DNA from: an uncultured Muribaculaceae bacterium | GTDB lineage: Bacteria > Bacteroidota > Bacteroidia > Bacteroidales > Muribaculaceae | Length of the DNA: 31,866 nt | Assembly (NCBI GenBank): GCA_910583795.1 | Contig: CAJTZQ010000041.1 | Span: 1 to 31,866 of the forward strand | Reading direction: 5' to 3' | Part shown: piece after piece, positions 7,282-15,025 of the stretch | How positions within the stretch are numbered: position 1 is the first letter of the stretch | Layout of the letters: each line of letters opens with the position of its first letter | Notes under the pieces: model-generated | Databases searched by the model: none | What the model saw: only the letters and a program-made list of their open reading frames with translations | What the model was told of the DNA's origin: nothing | Program-made: the position numbers and the translations under genes

Positions 7282-8733
7282 ATGAAACCAGCAGAAGAAT
7301 CATCATCCCCGCCCACATACAACGTCCACATAACGGAATCAAAAGCTCAGGAAAACTCATGGGCTGACAATTTCAGCAATTGGAGGAAGAAGCATATATC
7401 CGATTTCACTTTTCTTATATCGCTCTCCTTGATCGTTGGGGTATTGGCAGGTGCTGCCGCATATATTTTTAAAATTGCAATACATTACATTTCAAGTTTA
7501 TTTATTCCTCATATACAAGACCATACAGTCAATTGGTGGATTTTACTGATTCCTGTAGGCGGCATCTTAATCACCGGCATATTCACCCGATATATAATCC
7601 ATACAAACCTCACCCACGGCGTCTCGCAACTGATGAGAGACCTTAAGCATCACACCTACAGGCTACGTGGCAACCTTATGTATTCCTCAATTGTAGGAGG
7701 ATCATTCACTCTCGGCATGGGAGGGTCATCGGGCGCGGAAGGACCAATTGCCTACACAGGAGCAGCCATAGGAAGCAATGTAGCGCAATTATTCAGGCTG
7801 CCTCCTGAAATGATCAAGGCCCTTATCGGATGCGGAGCAAGTGCCGGCATAGCAGGTATTTTCTCTGCTCCAATAGGAGGGTTGATGTTTGCAATTGAGC
7901 TTCTCCACATAAAAATGTCGGTCAGAGAAATATTGGCTGCCACGGTAGCGTCTTTGGCGGCATATCTCACAATGTTCACATGCAAGGGGTTTCATCCCGA
8001 CCTCACTTTCATTCCATTGTCAGGATTCGACCCGGATCTTATTCCGACAGTGGTTTGCCTCGGAATTTTTTGCGGTCTCTATTGCACATATTATTCGTTT
8101 GTGACCTCAAGAATGGACACATTCTTCAAAAGGATCAGCAATCCATGGAGACGTAATATAACCGGAGGTCTAATATTGGGTATAATAATCTTGATTTTCC
8201 CATCCATGTTCAGTGTAGGATATCCCGTGATTGGCAATATAATCAATGGAGATTGCAGTGCCCTTGCAAAAGGGAGCATTTTAGAACATATGGCAAACCC
8301 AGCGACCCTCCTACCCTTATGTGCGGCAGGCATATTGTTATTCAAATGCTTTGCCGTCGCATCCACCAACTGTAGCGGAGGCGTGGGAGGGGATTTTGCA
8401 CCCACACTTTTTGCGGGGAGTATGGCTGGATTTCTATTTGCAAGCCTGTGTAATAATATCTTAGGATTAGATTTGCCTGTAGGAATATTCGCATATCTGG
8501 GCATGGCAGGAGTTATGGCGGGAGTCATAGAAGCACCTCTGATGACCATCTTCATCACTATGGAAATGACTCAATCATATAGATTCGCCCTTCCATTGGT
8601 GGTCTGCGCCACCACATCATTCATCACAGTCAAATGCATTGCAAAACTCGCAGGCATACGTCATCCGCTTGTAATCCACAACCGATGGTTCACACACGGA
8701 CATCCTGAGCCGACCCCCAACAGCAAAGAATAA
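7282..8733 (+). CDS. CLC-family chloride channel/transporter
   Basis: I use the ATG at 7282; a GTG at 7189 would add 31 residues of uncertain value. About ten membrane segments cover the 483 residues, with no CBS domains. Two CLC signatures are clear. GAEGP (gating Glu153) follows SFTLGMGGSS, and GGDFAP (369-374) is the GxFxP ion-binding loop. The GSGIP selectivity loop is replaced by a THGVS-like segment (residues 111-115). In APIGGLMFAIELLH the second acidic residue, which serves as the internal proton glutamate in E. coli ClcA (EE), is Leu. The protein may therefore be an uncoupled chloride conductor rather than a 2Cl-/H+ exchanger; this is an inference. It is monocistronic, ending at a bidirectional terminator. 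Confidence 0.92.
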   Translation: MKPAEESSSPPTYNVHITESKAQENSWADNFSNWRKKHISDFTFLISLSLIVGVLAGAAAYIFKIAIHYISSLFIPHIQDHTVNWWILLIPVGGILITGIFTRYIIHTNLTHGVSQLMRDLKHHTYRLRGNLMYSSIVGGSFTLGMGGSSGAEGPIAYTGAAIGSNVAQLFRLPPEMIKALIGCGASAGIAGIFSAPIGGLMFAIELLHIKMSVREILAATVASLAAYLTMFTCKGFHPDLTFIPLSGFDPDLIPTVVCLGIFCGLYCTYYSFVTSRMDTFFKRISNPWRRNITGGLILGIIILIFPSMFSVGYPVIGNIINGDCSALAKGSILEHMANPATLLPLCAAGILLFKCFAVASTNCSGGVGGDFAPTLFAGSMAGFLFASLCNNILGLDLPVGIFAYLGMAGVMAGVIEAPLMTIFITMEMTQSYRFALPLVVCATTSFITVKCIAKLAGIRHPLVIHNRWFTHGHPEPTPNSKE

Positions 8734-8734
8734 G

Positions 8735-8770
8735 AAAAGGGCAGCCGGCTCGAAAGCCACTGCCCCTTTT
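8735..8770. terminator. Bidirectional terminator between the CLC and TPR genes
   Basis: AAAAGGGCAG (8735-8744) pairs with CTGCCCCTTTT (8760-8770) with one bulge, and inside it GGCT-CGAA-AGCC forms a tight tetraloop hairpin. T-runs follow on both strands, so it can stop the convergent CLC (+) and TPR (-) transcripts. Confidence 0.88.
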
Positions 8771-8835
8771 CATAAAATAAGCAAATGTTTTATTATTTTA
8801 TGGAGTTTTTGCCTAATGTAGTGTTTTGAAAACTC
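8771..8835. repeat. Two further AT-rich inverted repeats in the convergent spacer
   Basis: CATAAAATAA (8771-8780) is perfectly inverted as TTATTTTATG (8793-8802). GAGTTTT (8803-8809) is inverted as AAAACTC (8829-8835). Together with the terminator they make three consecutive hairpins between two convergent genes. Confidence 0.7.
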
Positions 8836-8846
8836 AATCTTGACAA

Positions 8847-9530
8847 TTACTTACCAAGACGTGCGTTTTCACGAGCAATATACGCATCGATACCCATTCC
8901 GTTGCCAAGCTGGAACTCAGGGAAATCAGTCTTTATAGTTGTGTAGCATTCCAAAGCTTTATCAAACTTCTTCTGCTCACCGTAGACATTTGCCTCCTTA
9001 AGGAGAACACGAGGCACAATCTGAGAATTGCCGTCAGCCTCGCGTATGGCCTTCTGATAGGAATCTATCGCCTCGTCATATTTCTTAAGGTTGACGTAGC
9101 AATCTCCGGTCAATACAAGGGCATTTGCATTAAGCACAACATCATCAGATGAGAATTTGCTGAGATAATCAGCTGCCTCTGCATATTTCCCCTCATTATA
9201 GAATGAGATTCCCGCACTCAATGCGGCAAGTTCGCCGGCATTGCTGCTGCCATATTGATCTGCAATCTGTTTATATTGGGCCGCTGCAATCGAATCGTTG
9301 GCAAACGCCTGAAGCTCAACTTTGTTATAAGCCTCGAACGCCTTCTCATTGCGAGGATTACGATAAATGAACACGTAGCTCAAAATGAAAACTGCCACTA
9401 CAAGGATTGCACCTACAACCCAAATTATGATTTTCTTGTTGTTTGCAATCTTGTCGCCCGCAGCGGTGAGCTGAGAGTTCATCTTGTCGATTGCTGTTTC
9501 ATCCTGCTGATTTTGATTCTGGGATGCCAT
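8847..9530 (-). CDS. Membrane-anchored tetratricopeptide-repeat protein (YfgM-like layout)
   Basis: The first ~33 residues are polar and Gln/Asn-rich. One strong membrane helix follows (IIIWVVGAILVVAVFILSYV, ~34-54), and then a soluble domain with three to four TPR units. Examples are FYNEGKYAEAADYLSKF, GDCYVNLKKYDEAIDSYQKA and ANVYGEQKKFDKALECYTTI. The layout suggests a short cytosolic tail, a single anchor and a periplasmic TPR scaffold, as in YfgM/BamD-like accessory proteins. The length of 227 residues fits. It is encoded alone, divergent from rpoN. The binding partner cannot be told from sequence; an envelope chaperone or assembly role is inferred. Confidence 0.8.
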   Translation of the reverse strand: MASQNQNQQDETAIDKMNSQLTAAGDKIANNKKIIIWVVGAILVVAVFILSYVFIYRNPRNEKAFEAYNKVELQAFANDSIAAAQYKQIADQYGSSNAGELAALSAGISFYNEGKYAEAADYLSKFSSDDVVLNANALVLTGDCYVNLKKYDEAIDSYQKAIREADGNSQIVPRVLLKEANVYGEQKKFDKALECYTTIKTDFPEFQLGNGMGIDAYIARENARLGK

Positions 9531-9792
9531 TTCTTTAAATTAAAATGTTACTGTCGTTATTGTAACGCTAATATTTTTACTAATCGGATGCAAACGGGAT
9601 GAACCATTATATATCTCAAGCATGTTAATATAAAATGATGAGCAATGAATGGGAATACCGTTTCAAGTCGCGAAATTAAGCATTTTTTGTTGCAATCGCA
9701 ATTTTTTCATCCATTTTTTCTCTCCGCTCCCAAAAATATGCTAATTTCGCAGAGAATTTAGGTACCCATTATATCATTAACCGTATAATAAA

Positions 9793-11175
9793 ATGCCGTC
9801 AGGACAATCATTAGCCCTTGATCAGCGTCTCACGATGCGACTGTCAGCACAGCAGCTTAGATTTGTAAAGCTGCTGGAATTCAATGCGCCCGAACTCGAG
9901 GATGCTATTGAGAGGGAAATTGAAGATAATCCGGCTCTCGAGGTTGTTGAAGAAGCGCCACAGCAGGAACGAGAATTGCCGCGATACCGCACAGATGTCA
10001 ACAACACGTCTGCCGACGATTGGTCGAACTATGATTTCTCACCGGCAGATTCAGGCGAGACATTATACGACAGCCTTCTACGTCAACTTTCAGAACGTAA
10101 TCTGTCAGAAAACGAACTCAATGCAGCAAAATATATTGTAGGGAATCTTGATTCAAACGGATATCTCAGACGTCAGCTCCCCAACATTATAAACGACATG
10201 GCGTTCGGCCCCGGAATCGAGGTCTCTATTGATGAGGCGCAGACAGCGCTCGACACTGTAAAAGACCTTGAGCCTTATGGAGTCGGAGCCTCTGATTTAA
10301 GAGAATGCCTTCTTATCCAGCTCAAACATCTCTCAGAATCTCAAGAAAGAGATGACGCAATCAAAATTATTGATTCGCAATTCGAGGCATTCTCAATGAA
10401 ACATACCCACCGCATAATCACAGGGTTGAAAATGGATAAAGAGAGGGTCAAAAATGCAATCGACCTGATAGTATCCTTGAATCCCAAACCCGGGGCATCT
10501 ATAAATCCTGATTCCGAGAATGCCAACATAATTATTCCCGATCTCATAATTAATAATGAGGATGGTGATCTTTCTGTGGCTTTAAACAACCGTATCCCGG
10601 AGCTTGACATAGACCGGTCATTCTCCGAGGCTGTCCGAGAAATGGAAGCAACGGCAAAAAAAAGAACTAAAAAAGGTAGTGAATTTGTAATTACAAGATT
10701 CAACGACGCAAAAGACTTTATCCGCATACTTAGACAGCGGCAGGAGACTTTGATTTCTGTAATGACAGCAATAATGAAAATTCAGGAAGAATATTTCCAG
10801 ACACAAGACGTCTACAGGCTTAAGCCGATGATGATTAAAGACGTAGCCGCTTTGACCGGATTTGACTTGTCGGTTATCTCCCGCGCCACAAACAACAAAT
10901 ATGTCGCCACTCCATGGGGAATTTTTCCATTAAGATTTTTCTTTAGCGATTCAATCGGAGACGAAGGCGACGATACTACAGAAATTCTGACAAACCGCAA
11001 AATTGAAGCTGAAATTTCAGCACTCGTGGAAAAAGAAGACAAAAGGCATCCCCTCAGTGATGAAAAAATCCGTCAGGAAATGCAAGAGAGGGGATACGAC
11101 GTGTCGCGCAGAACCGTAGCAAAATATCGTGACAGACAAGGCATACCGGTGGCGCGCTTGCGAAAAGAAATGTAA
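9793..11175 (+). CDS. rpoN: RNA polymerase sigma-54 factor
   Basis: The start at 9793 gives MPSGQSLALDQRLTMRLSAQQ, followed by the leucine-rich activator-interacting region I (residues ~8-50, ending EIEDNPALEVVEE). An acidic linker and the core-binding domain (~85-320) follow. The DNA-binding domain includes KDVAALTGFDLSVISRATNN and the conserved TPWGIFPLRFFFS. The diagnostic RpoN box RRTVAKYR is at 439-446. At 460 residues it is complete. The factor directs polymerase to -24/-12 promoters and needs AAA+ enhancer-binding proteins, none of which is in this window. A weak -7-like TAATTTCG at 9742-9749 may be its own promoter. Confidence 0.97.
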   Translation: MPSGQSLALDQRLTMRLSAQQLRFVKLLEFNAPELEDAIEREIEDNPALEVVEEAPQQERELPRYRTDVNNTSADDWSNYDFSPADSGETLYDSLLRQLSERNLSENELNAAKYIVGNLDSNGYLRRQLPNIINDMAFGPGIEVSIDEAQTALDTVKDLEPYGVGASDLRECLLIQLKHLSESQERDDAIKIIDSQFEAFSMKHTHRIITGLKMDKERVKNAIDLIVSLNPKPGASINPDSENANIIIPDLIINNEDGDLSVALNNRIPELDIDRSFSEAVREMEATAKKRTKKGSEFVITRFNDAKDFIRILRQRQETLISVMTAIMKIQEEYFQTQDVYRLKPMMIKDVAALTGFDLSVISRATNNKYVATPWGIFPLRFFFSDSIGDEGDDTTEILTNRKIEAEISALVEKEDKRHPLSDEKIRQEMQERGYDVSRRTVAKYRDRQGIPVARLRKEM

Positions 11176-11214
11176 ATTTTCTATCCAACATATTTCATAC
11201 TACAATATTTTTAT

Positions 11215-11222
11215 TACTTTTG
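11215..11222 (+). promoter_or_regulatory. -7 box upstream of the 473-aa coiled-coil protein
   Basis: TACTTTTG fits TAnnTTTG, about 85 bp before the start codon. No convincing -33 box is seen. Confidence 0.45.
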
Positions 11223-11307
11223 CATTTTAAATCCACCAACGAATCTTACCGGCTGCTACCTAAAGACACGGCTACATCCGGGAAACATTCAAGCTAAACA
11301 ATTAACA

Positions 11308-12729
11308 ATGAAACGACTCACATACATCCTTACATTGTTCATCTGCCTTGCTGTGGCCCTCCCTTCTTTCGCAGTCACTGAGAAAGAAATGGATCAGGCG
11401 CGCGCCATAGCTGCAAAGGCATATCTTCGTTATGCCAACGACGGTTCAGGATACCTCGACGACTTAAATGCAAAAAGCATGTCTGAACTTGAGAAAGCTT
11501 TAAAAGCTAAGGAAAAGGAAAACATCAAAGCTTTTAAAAACATTCCAGTACCCAAAGATTATGCTTCATGGGACAAGCAGAAACTTGTGGATTATTGGGG
11601 AAACAAGGCATTTGCCTCAAAAGGATTGCTCGATAAAGGCAGAATAGGCAAGAGTCGCGCCAAGAAAAACCTAAATGCCCTGAAAATCTCAGACCCTGTT
11701 AAGGAGGAGAAAAAGCAGGCTGCATCGGAAACAGCTGTTTCTAATGCAAAGCCGGAGTCCCGGGCGACACAGGTTTCAACCGAAACACAAAGTGCAGATG
11801 CGGCAGTGATAAACAATGTAGCCGCAGCCGACAGCGTTGCCACTCAGGATGCATCCGAACTCCTTTCGGATCCGCTTTCGGCAGACTTAGACTCCGATCC
11901 TCAACTTGAAAAGGCAAAAGACCACACATGGATATATATTATAATCCTCTGCATCCTCGTTGGAGTAGTGGTGGCTTTGGTAGTTTTCGCTTCAAACGTA
12001 ATGAAGAAAAATGGAGATAAATATAAAGGAACCATCTCCACACAACCAGGCACATTGCAATCATCTTCTGACGGGAATGCAATGAAAGAAAAATATGCCG
12101 CCGCCATCGCTTCTAAAAATGAGGAGATTTCTACTCTTTCTAAAAAGGTGGAGTCTCTCAACACACAAAACAATTCCCTAAAATCAAATCTTGAGGCACT
12201 CACAGCAGAGATAGCTTCCCTTCGCACCAGAATTGCTGAGTCAAATAAAAAGATCTCCGAATACGAATCGGCATTGCAGAACGCTCATAATCATGTTGCT
12301 GAAGCGCAATCGGCAACTCGCCATGAGTCCATACCTCAACAACAGGTGAACAGACAAGCCGCACGCCAAACACAAGCGGAAACAGTCAGAAGACAACCTC
12401 AAGCTCCGGGAGTGCGTTCCATTTTCCTCGGAAGAGCCAACTCAAAGGGGATATTTGTGCGTGCCGACAGATCTTTGAACCCCGGCAATTCTGTCTTCCG
12501 TCTTGACACTACCGACGGATATGCGGGCACATTCAGAGTGGTAAGCGATCCTGTGGTATGGGAAATGGTGATGCGCTCTCCAGTAGAGACATTGTCAGGA
12601 GCCTGTGTTTCACCCGATCTGACCGATACAGACGGGATGACAAAGGTGATAAATGATTCAGCCGGCACAGCTATATTCGAAAGCGGTTGCTGGAAAATGA
12701 TCAGGAAAGCCAAAATTCACTATGAATAA
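11308..12729 (+). CDS. Bacteroidales conserved membrane protein: secreted N-domain, helix, coiled coil, C-terminal globular domain
   Basis: I do not recognise a named family. Residues 1-22 form a signal peptide (LTLFICLAVALPSFA). Residues 24-205 are hydrophilic, starting with a helical region (MDQARAIAAKAYLRYANDG) and continuing into a Ser/Ala/Thr-rich linker. A single membrane helix spans 208-229. Residues 262-332 are a coiled coil, and 368-473 form a compact beta-rich domain (RSIFLGRANSKGIFVRADRS). If the signal peptide is cleaved, the first domain is periplasmic while the coiled coil and end domain are cytoplasmic, which is an uncommon arrangement for a secreted-start protein. The gene stands alone between rpoN and tRNA-Leu. 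The topology suggests linking envelope and cytoplasm; the function is unknown. Confidence 0.7.
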   Translation: MKRLTYILTLFICLAVALPSFAVTEKEMDQARAIAAKAYLRYANDGSGYLDDLNAKSMSELEKALKAKEKENIKAFKNIPVPKDYASWDKQKLVDYWGNKAFASKGLLDKGRIGKSRAKKNLNALKISDPVKEEKKQAASETAVSNAKPESRATQVSTETQSADAAVINNVAAADSVATQDASELLSDPLSADLDSDPQLEKAKDHTWIYIIILCILVGVVVALVVFASNVMKKNGDKYKGTISTQPGTLQSSSDGNAMKEKYAAAIASKNEEISTLSKKVESLNTQNNSLKSNLEALTAEIASLRTRIAESNKKISEYESALQNAHNHVAEAQSATRHESIPQQQVNRQAARQTQAETVRRQPQAPGVRSIFLGRANSKGIFVRADRSLNPGNSVFRLDTTDGYAGTFRVVSDPVVWEMVMRSPVETLSGACVSPDLTDTDGMTKVINDSAGTAIFESGCWKMIRKAKIHYE

Positions 12730-12794
12730 TTATGAAAATCCATGGCTATACAGCATCCATAAGCATTTTTAACGAAACTAAATTAAGATAAAGG

Positions 12795-12825
12795 TTGTAC
12801 AATCTAAAAAATAGTATTACCTTTG
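12795..12825 (+). promoter_or_regulatory. Promoter of tRNA-Leu
   Basis: TTG at 12795-12797, a 20-bp spacer and TACCTTTG at 12818-12825 match the consensus. The transcript would start near 12832, about 33 nt before the tRNA. Confidence 0.75.
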
Positions 12826-12864
12826 CAGCCGAAATCACGTCGCAATGCCAATTGTGATTCATTA

Positions 12865-12946
12865 GCCCTGATGGCGGAATTGGTAGACGCGTTGGTCTCA
12901 AACACCAATGGAGCGATCCGTGCCGGTTCGAGCCCGGCTTAGGGCA
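12865..12946 (+). tRNA. tRNA-Leu (CAA)
   Basis: The acceptor GCCCTGA (12865-12871) pairs with TTAGGGC (12939-12945), with discriminator A. The anticodon stem TTGGT/ACCAA encloses CTCAAAC, giving anticodon CAA (reads UUG). A long variable arm (TGGAGCGATCCGTG) marks it as class II, and the T-loop GGTTCGAGCC is normal. CCA is not encoded. It is followed directly by a perfect hairpin terminator. Confidence 0.96.
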
Positions 12947-12947
12947 C

Positions 12948-12979
12948 AAGAAGTCTCGCGAATATTCGCGAGACTTCTT
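12948..12979 (+). terminator. Terminator of tRNA-Leu, perfect 32-bp palindrome
   Basis: AAGAAGTCTCGCGAAT followed immediately by its exact reverse complement, then a T-rich tail. The AAGAAGTCT arm also occurs in the terminator at 7053-7085, so this core may be a favoured terminator sequence in this genome. Confidence 0.9.
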
Positions 12980-13000
12980 TATTTATACCCTACATTTTGT

Positions 13001-13048
13001 TAAAATTTTCAATATTTAACTTAATCGTGTTAAATATTGAAAATTTTA
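13001..13048. repeat. Perfect inverted repeat: 20-bp arms, 8-bp loop
   Basis: The left arm 13001-13020 (starting TAAAATTTTC, ending TATTTAAC) is the exact reverse complement of the right arm 13029-13048. The loop is TTAATCGT. The arms are 90% A/T. It lies between the tRNA-Leu terminator and the promoter of the small lipoprotein, about 34 bp before the -33 box, and has no T-run typical of a terminator. It could be an operator, a cruciform or a matured hairpin. Confidence 0.9.
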
Positions 13049-13081
13049 TGATATAAAACATATTTTTTATGCGCCGAATCG

Positions 13082-13111
13082 TTTGCATTCAAAAAATAAG
13101 TATTAACTTTG
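13082..13111 (+). promoter_or_regulatory. Promoter of the small lipoprotein gene
   Basis: TTTG at 13082-13085, an 18-bp spacer and TAACTTTG at 13104-13111. The expected start is near 13118, giving a leader of about 44 nt that is very A/T-rich, typical of strongly expressed Bacteroidetes genes. Confidence 0.75.
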
Positions 13112-13161
13112 CACCGTTTTTGATAGCAAATATTGTTTTATTATTTTAAATTTTTAAAGAA

Positions 13162-13377
13162 ATGAAAAAAGTAGTTCTTTCACTCGCTGTTCTTTTCAGC
13201 GTAGCAATGGTAAGCTGTGGTGGTAACAAGGCTGCAGAAGCTCAGGATTCTGCTGAAGCAGTTGTTGAAGAAGTAGCTGTAGAGGAAGTTGTTGTTGATA
13301 GCGCAGCTCCCGTTGATTCAGCTGCTGTTGTAGCTGACAGCGCTGCTCCTGCTGCTGAAGCTGCTGCTGCTAACTAA
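13162..13377 (+). CDS. Small low-complexity lipoprotein, 71 aa
   Basis: The signal peptide MKKVVLSLAVLFSVAMVSC ends at a lipidated Cys19. The 52 residues that follow the lipidated cysteine are almost only Ala, Val, Glu, Asp, Ser and Pro, with a repeated DSAAP/DSAAV unit and no aromatic residue. Such a tail should be disordered and acidic. The codons are strongly biased to GCT, GTT, GTA and GAA, a mark of high expression, and the gene has its own consensus promoter and terminator. It could be an abundant outer-membrane spacer or surface lipoprotein, but no function is known to me. Despite its small size the coding call is strong because signal peptide, promoter and terminator all agree. Confidence 0.88.
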   Translation: MKKVVLSLAVLFSVAMVSCGGNKAAEAQDSAEAVVEEVAVEEVVVDSAAPVDSAAVVADSAAPAAEAAAAN

Positions 13378-13411
13378 GAATTAGCACACAAATAAGACAA
13401 AAAGCAAAACT

Positions 13412-13452
13412 TTGACCGATGCTCTCTTTTGAGGACATCGGTCAATTCTTTA
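13412..13452 (+). terminator. Terminator of the small lipoprotein gene
   Basis: TTGACCGATG (13412-13421) pairs with CATCGGTCAA (13436-13445). TTCTTTA follows. The loop can form an inner CTC/GAG pair. Confidence 0.88.
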
Positions 13453-13528
13453 TTATATCCGGACTTATATGACTCCTTATTTTTATATGTGTCCGAAGCA
13501 TACCCATACCTACTGAATATTTACAAAC

Positions 13529-13882
13529 ATGAAAAGTCAAATACCGGAAACCCTTTTAAACTGGGCTGAAGACGTGGACTACGCCGTAACAATATGCGAC
13601 GCAGACTGCAAAATTCTATACATGAACCGCCGTTCTCGCGAAACATTCGCCAAACATGGTGATATTATCGGAAACAACCTCATGGACTGTCACAGCCAGG
13701 CCTCACGAGATAAGATCAAGGAGATACTGACAAACGGCACATCCAACGTATATACTATTTCAAAGGGCGGGGTAAAGAAACTGATTTATCAATCTCCCTG
13801 GAAAATAGACGGAAAAATTGCCGGTCTTGTAGAGACATCGATGATACTACCGAATGAAATGCCTCATTACGACCGCGGATAA
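13529..13882 (+). CDS. Stand-alone PAS-domain protein
   Basis: The 117 residues form one PAS fold and nothing else. Strands AVTICDADCKILYMNRRSRE are followed by the helix ETFAKHG, the GNNLMDCHSQASRDKI segment, and strands YTISKGGVKKLIYQSPWKIDGKIAGLVETS. The Cys54-His55 pair sits where DUF438-type PAS domains carry an NCH(P) motif, which hints at a ligand or metal but is not proof. No kinase, GGDEF or HTH is attached, so it must act by binding another protein or a small molecule in the cytoplasm. An imperfect 11-bp stem (13460-13470 / 13485-13495) lies in its leader. No promoter box was found. Confidence 0.85.
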   Translation: MKSQIPETLLNWAEDVDYAVTICDADCKILYMNRRSRETFAKHGDIIGNNLMDCHSQASRDKIKEILTNGTSNVYTISKGGVKKLIYQSPWKIDGKIAGLVETSMILPNEMPHYDRG

Positions 13883-13915
13883 TGGATGTTTATTTCACAT
13901 CTTTAGTAAAAACAG

Positions 13916-13946
13916 TTGGGCATTATCAAAATTCGTTATAACTTTG
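13916..13946 (+). promoter_or_regulatory. Promoter of the 307-aa coiled-coil protein
   Basis: TTG at 13916-13918, a 20-bp spacer and TAACTTTG at 13939-13946. The start point would be close to 13953, giving a short leader of about 20-27 nt. Confidence 0.7.
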
Positions 13947-13973
13947 CAGTCTGTGGGCTAAAATCGCCCAGTA

Positions 13974-14897
13974 ATGCACATGAACAAGAACCAAAAGATA
14001 ATTCTCTATGGAGGAATAGGAGTGCTCGTATGTCTTATCGGGCTCGTGGTTTTCCTCATCATTTCCAATTCGAGACGCACAAACGAAATCAATGAGGCAC
14101 GCGCCGAAACTGAAAACCTGCGTCTTGCCAACGACCGTCTGCTTCTCACAAATGAGTTCAATCAGCTCAATGCCGATTTCTCACAATACGAAGATCAACA
14201 GAAATATCTGAAAAACGACTCTTTGGTGCAGAAATATAACGAAGCAAGACTCAAAGTTGAGGGATTGCTTACCGAGTTAAACCAAGAGAAGAAAAGCAAC
14301 GCAGCAAACCGCAAACGCATCAAACAGCTCGAGAGTGAAATCGCAACTCTAAAGGGAATCGTAAAGCATTACCTGGAAGAGATCAAACGCCTCGGTGAAG
14401 AAAATGAGGGGTTAAGGCAAGAAATTCAGCAAGTCACTGAACGGAACCAGCAGCTTGCCTCACAAGTCACTCAAGCCACAAGCAAGAATGAAGAGCTATC
14501 ACAAACTGTCAAACTGGCAAAGAAGCTGAATGTGACCGGTCTGTCACTTCATGCATACAATAAAAAAGGGAAGAACGAAAAAAACATAACGAAGGCACGT
14601 CAGTTAGGTGTAAGCTTTACAGTGAGCCCTAACAATACAGCCGCCCCCGGAATGAAAGACTTTTTCGTGCGTATTCTCACCCCGGAAGGATCTCTTCTCG
14701 GTGGCGGAGGTTCGTTCCAGATAGATGGTCAAACCGTGGCTGCAACAGCACATCGCCAGATGGAATATGCCAATGAAGAACTCAGCGTGAGTGTATATTG
14801 GGATGTCAACACGACCCTCACGCCGGGCGACTATACAGTGGAAGTATTTGCCGACGGCTACAGACTCGCTTCTCGCCATTTCACCATGAAGAAGTGA
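13974..14897 (+). CDS. Bacteroidales conserved protein: membrane anchor, long coiled coil, beta-sandwich-like C-domain
   Basis: I do not recognise a named family. An N-terminal anchor spans residues 9-31 (LYGGIGVLVCLIGLVVFLII). It is followed by a continuous heptad-rich coiled coil, ~36-182, and a beta-rich domain, ~187-307. The latter includes LGVSFTVSPN, FFVRILTPEGSLLGGGGSF, LSVSVYWDV and GDYTVEVFADG, and resembles an Ig-like or T9SS-accessory fold. The short positively charged stretch before the helix is weak and SNSRRTN follows it, so orientation is uncertain; either a cytosolic or a periplasmic coiled coil is possible. A second start (ATG) lies two codons in. It is monocistronic with its own promoter and terminator. 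Confidence 0.72.
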   Translation: MHMNKNQKIILYGGIGVLVCLIGLVVFLIISNSRRTNEINEARAETENLRLANDRLLLTNEFNQLNADFSQYEDQQKYLKNDSLVQKYNEARLKVEGLLTELNQEKKSNAANRKRIKQLESEIATLKGIVKHYLEEIKRLGEENEGLRQEIQQVTERNQQLASQVTQATSKNEELSQTVKLAKKLNVTGLSLHAYNKKGKNEKNITKARQLGVSFTVSPNNTAAPGMKDFFVRILTPEGSLLGGGGSFQIDGQTVAATAHRQMEYANEELSVSVYWDVNTTLTPGDYTVEVFADGYRLASRHFTMKK

Positions 14898-14900
14898 TGG

Positions 14901-14963
14901 GGATATTGAGATATGAGATATCAGTTGTGAGTTGTGAGATATGAGATATCAGTTGTGAGTCGC
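14901..14963. repeat. Heptanucleotide array A (9 units)
   Basis: The spacer after the coiled-coil gene is built of 7-bp units: GGATATT, GAGATAT (twice), CAGTTGT, GAGTTGT, GAGATAT (twice), CAGTTGT, GAGTCGC. A 28-bp higher-order block is repeated (14908-14935 and 14936-14960). It shares GAGTTGT with array B. Confidence 0.9.
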
Positions 14964-15025
14964 GGATCGACATTACAATCATAGACTCGCTCATACACAG
15001 AATTAGGAATTATGATATAAATTCA

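Noticed and set aside
8091..8558. 155-codon minus-strand frame inside the CLC gene
   Set aside because: It lies wholly within a well-supported gene with catalytic motifs and shows Ala/Pro/Ile-rich shadow composition.
9531..9792. Regulatory leader or RNA between the TPR gene and rpoN
   Set aside because: Only a weak -7-like box (TAATTTCG, 9742-9749), a minus-strand TATTTTTG (9731-9738) too far from its gene, and a 5-bp inverted repeat were found; not enough to call.
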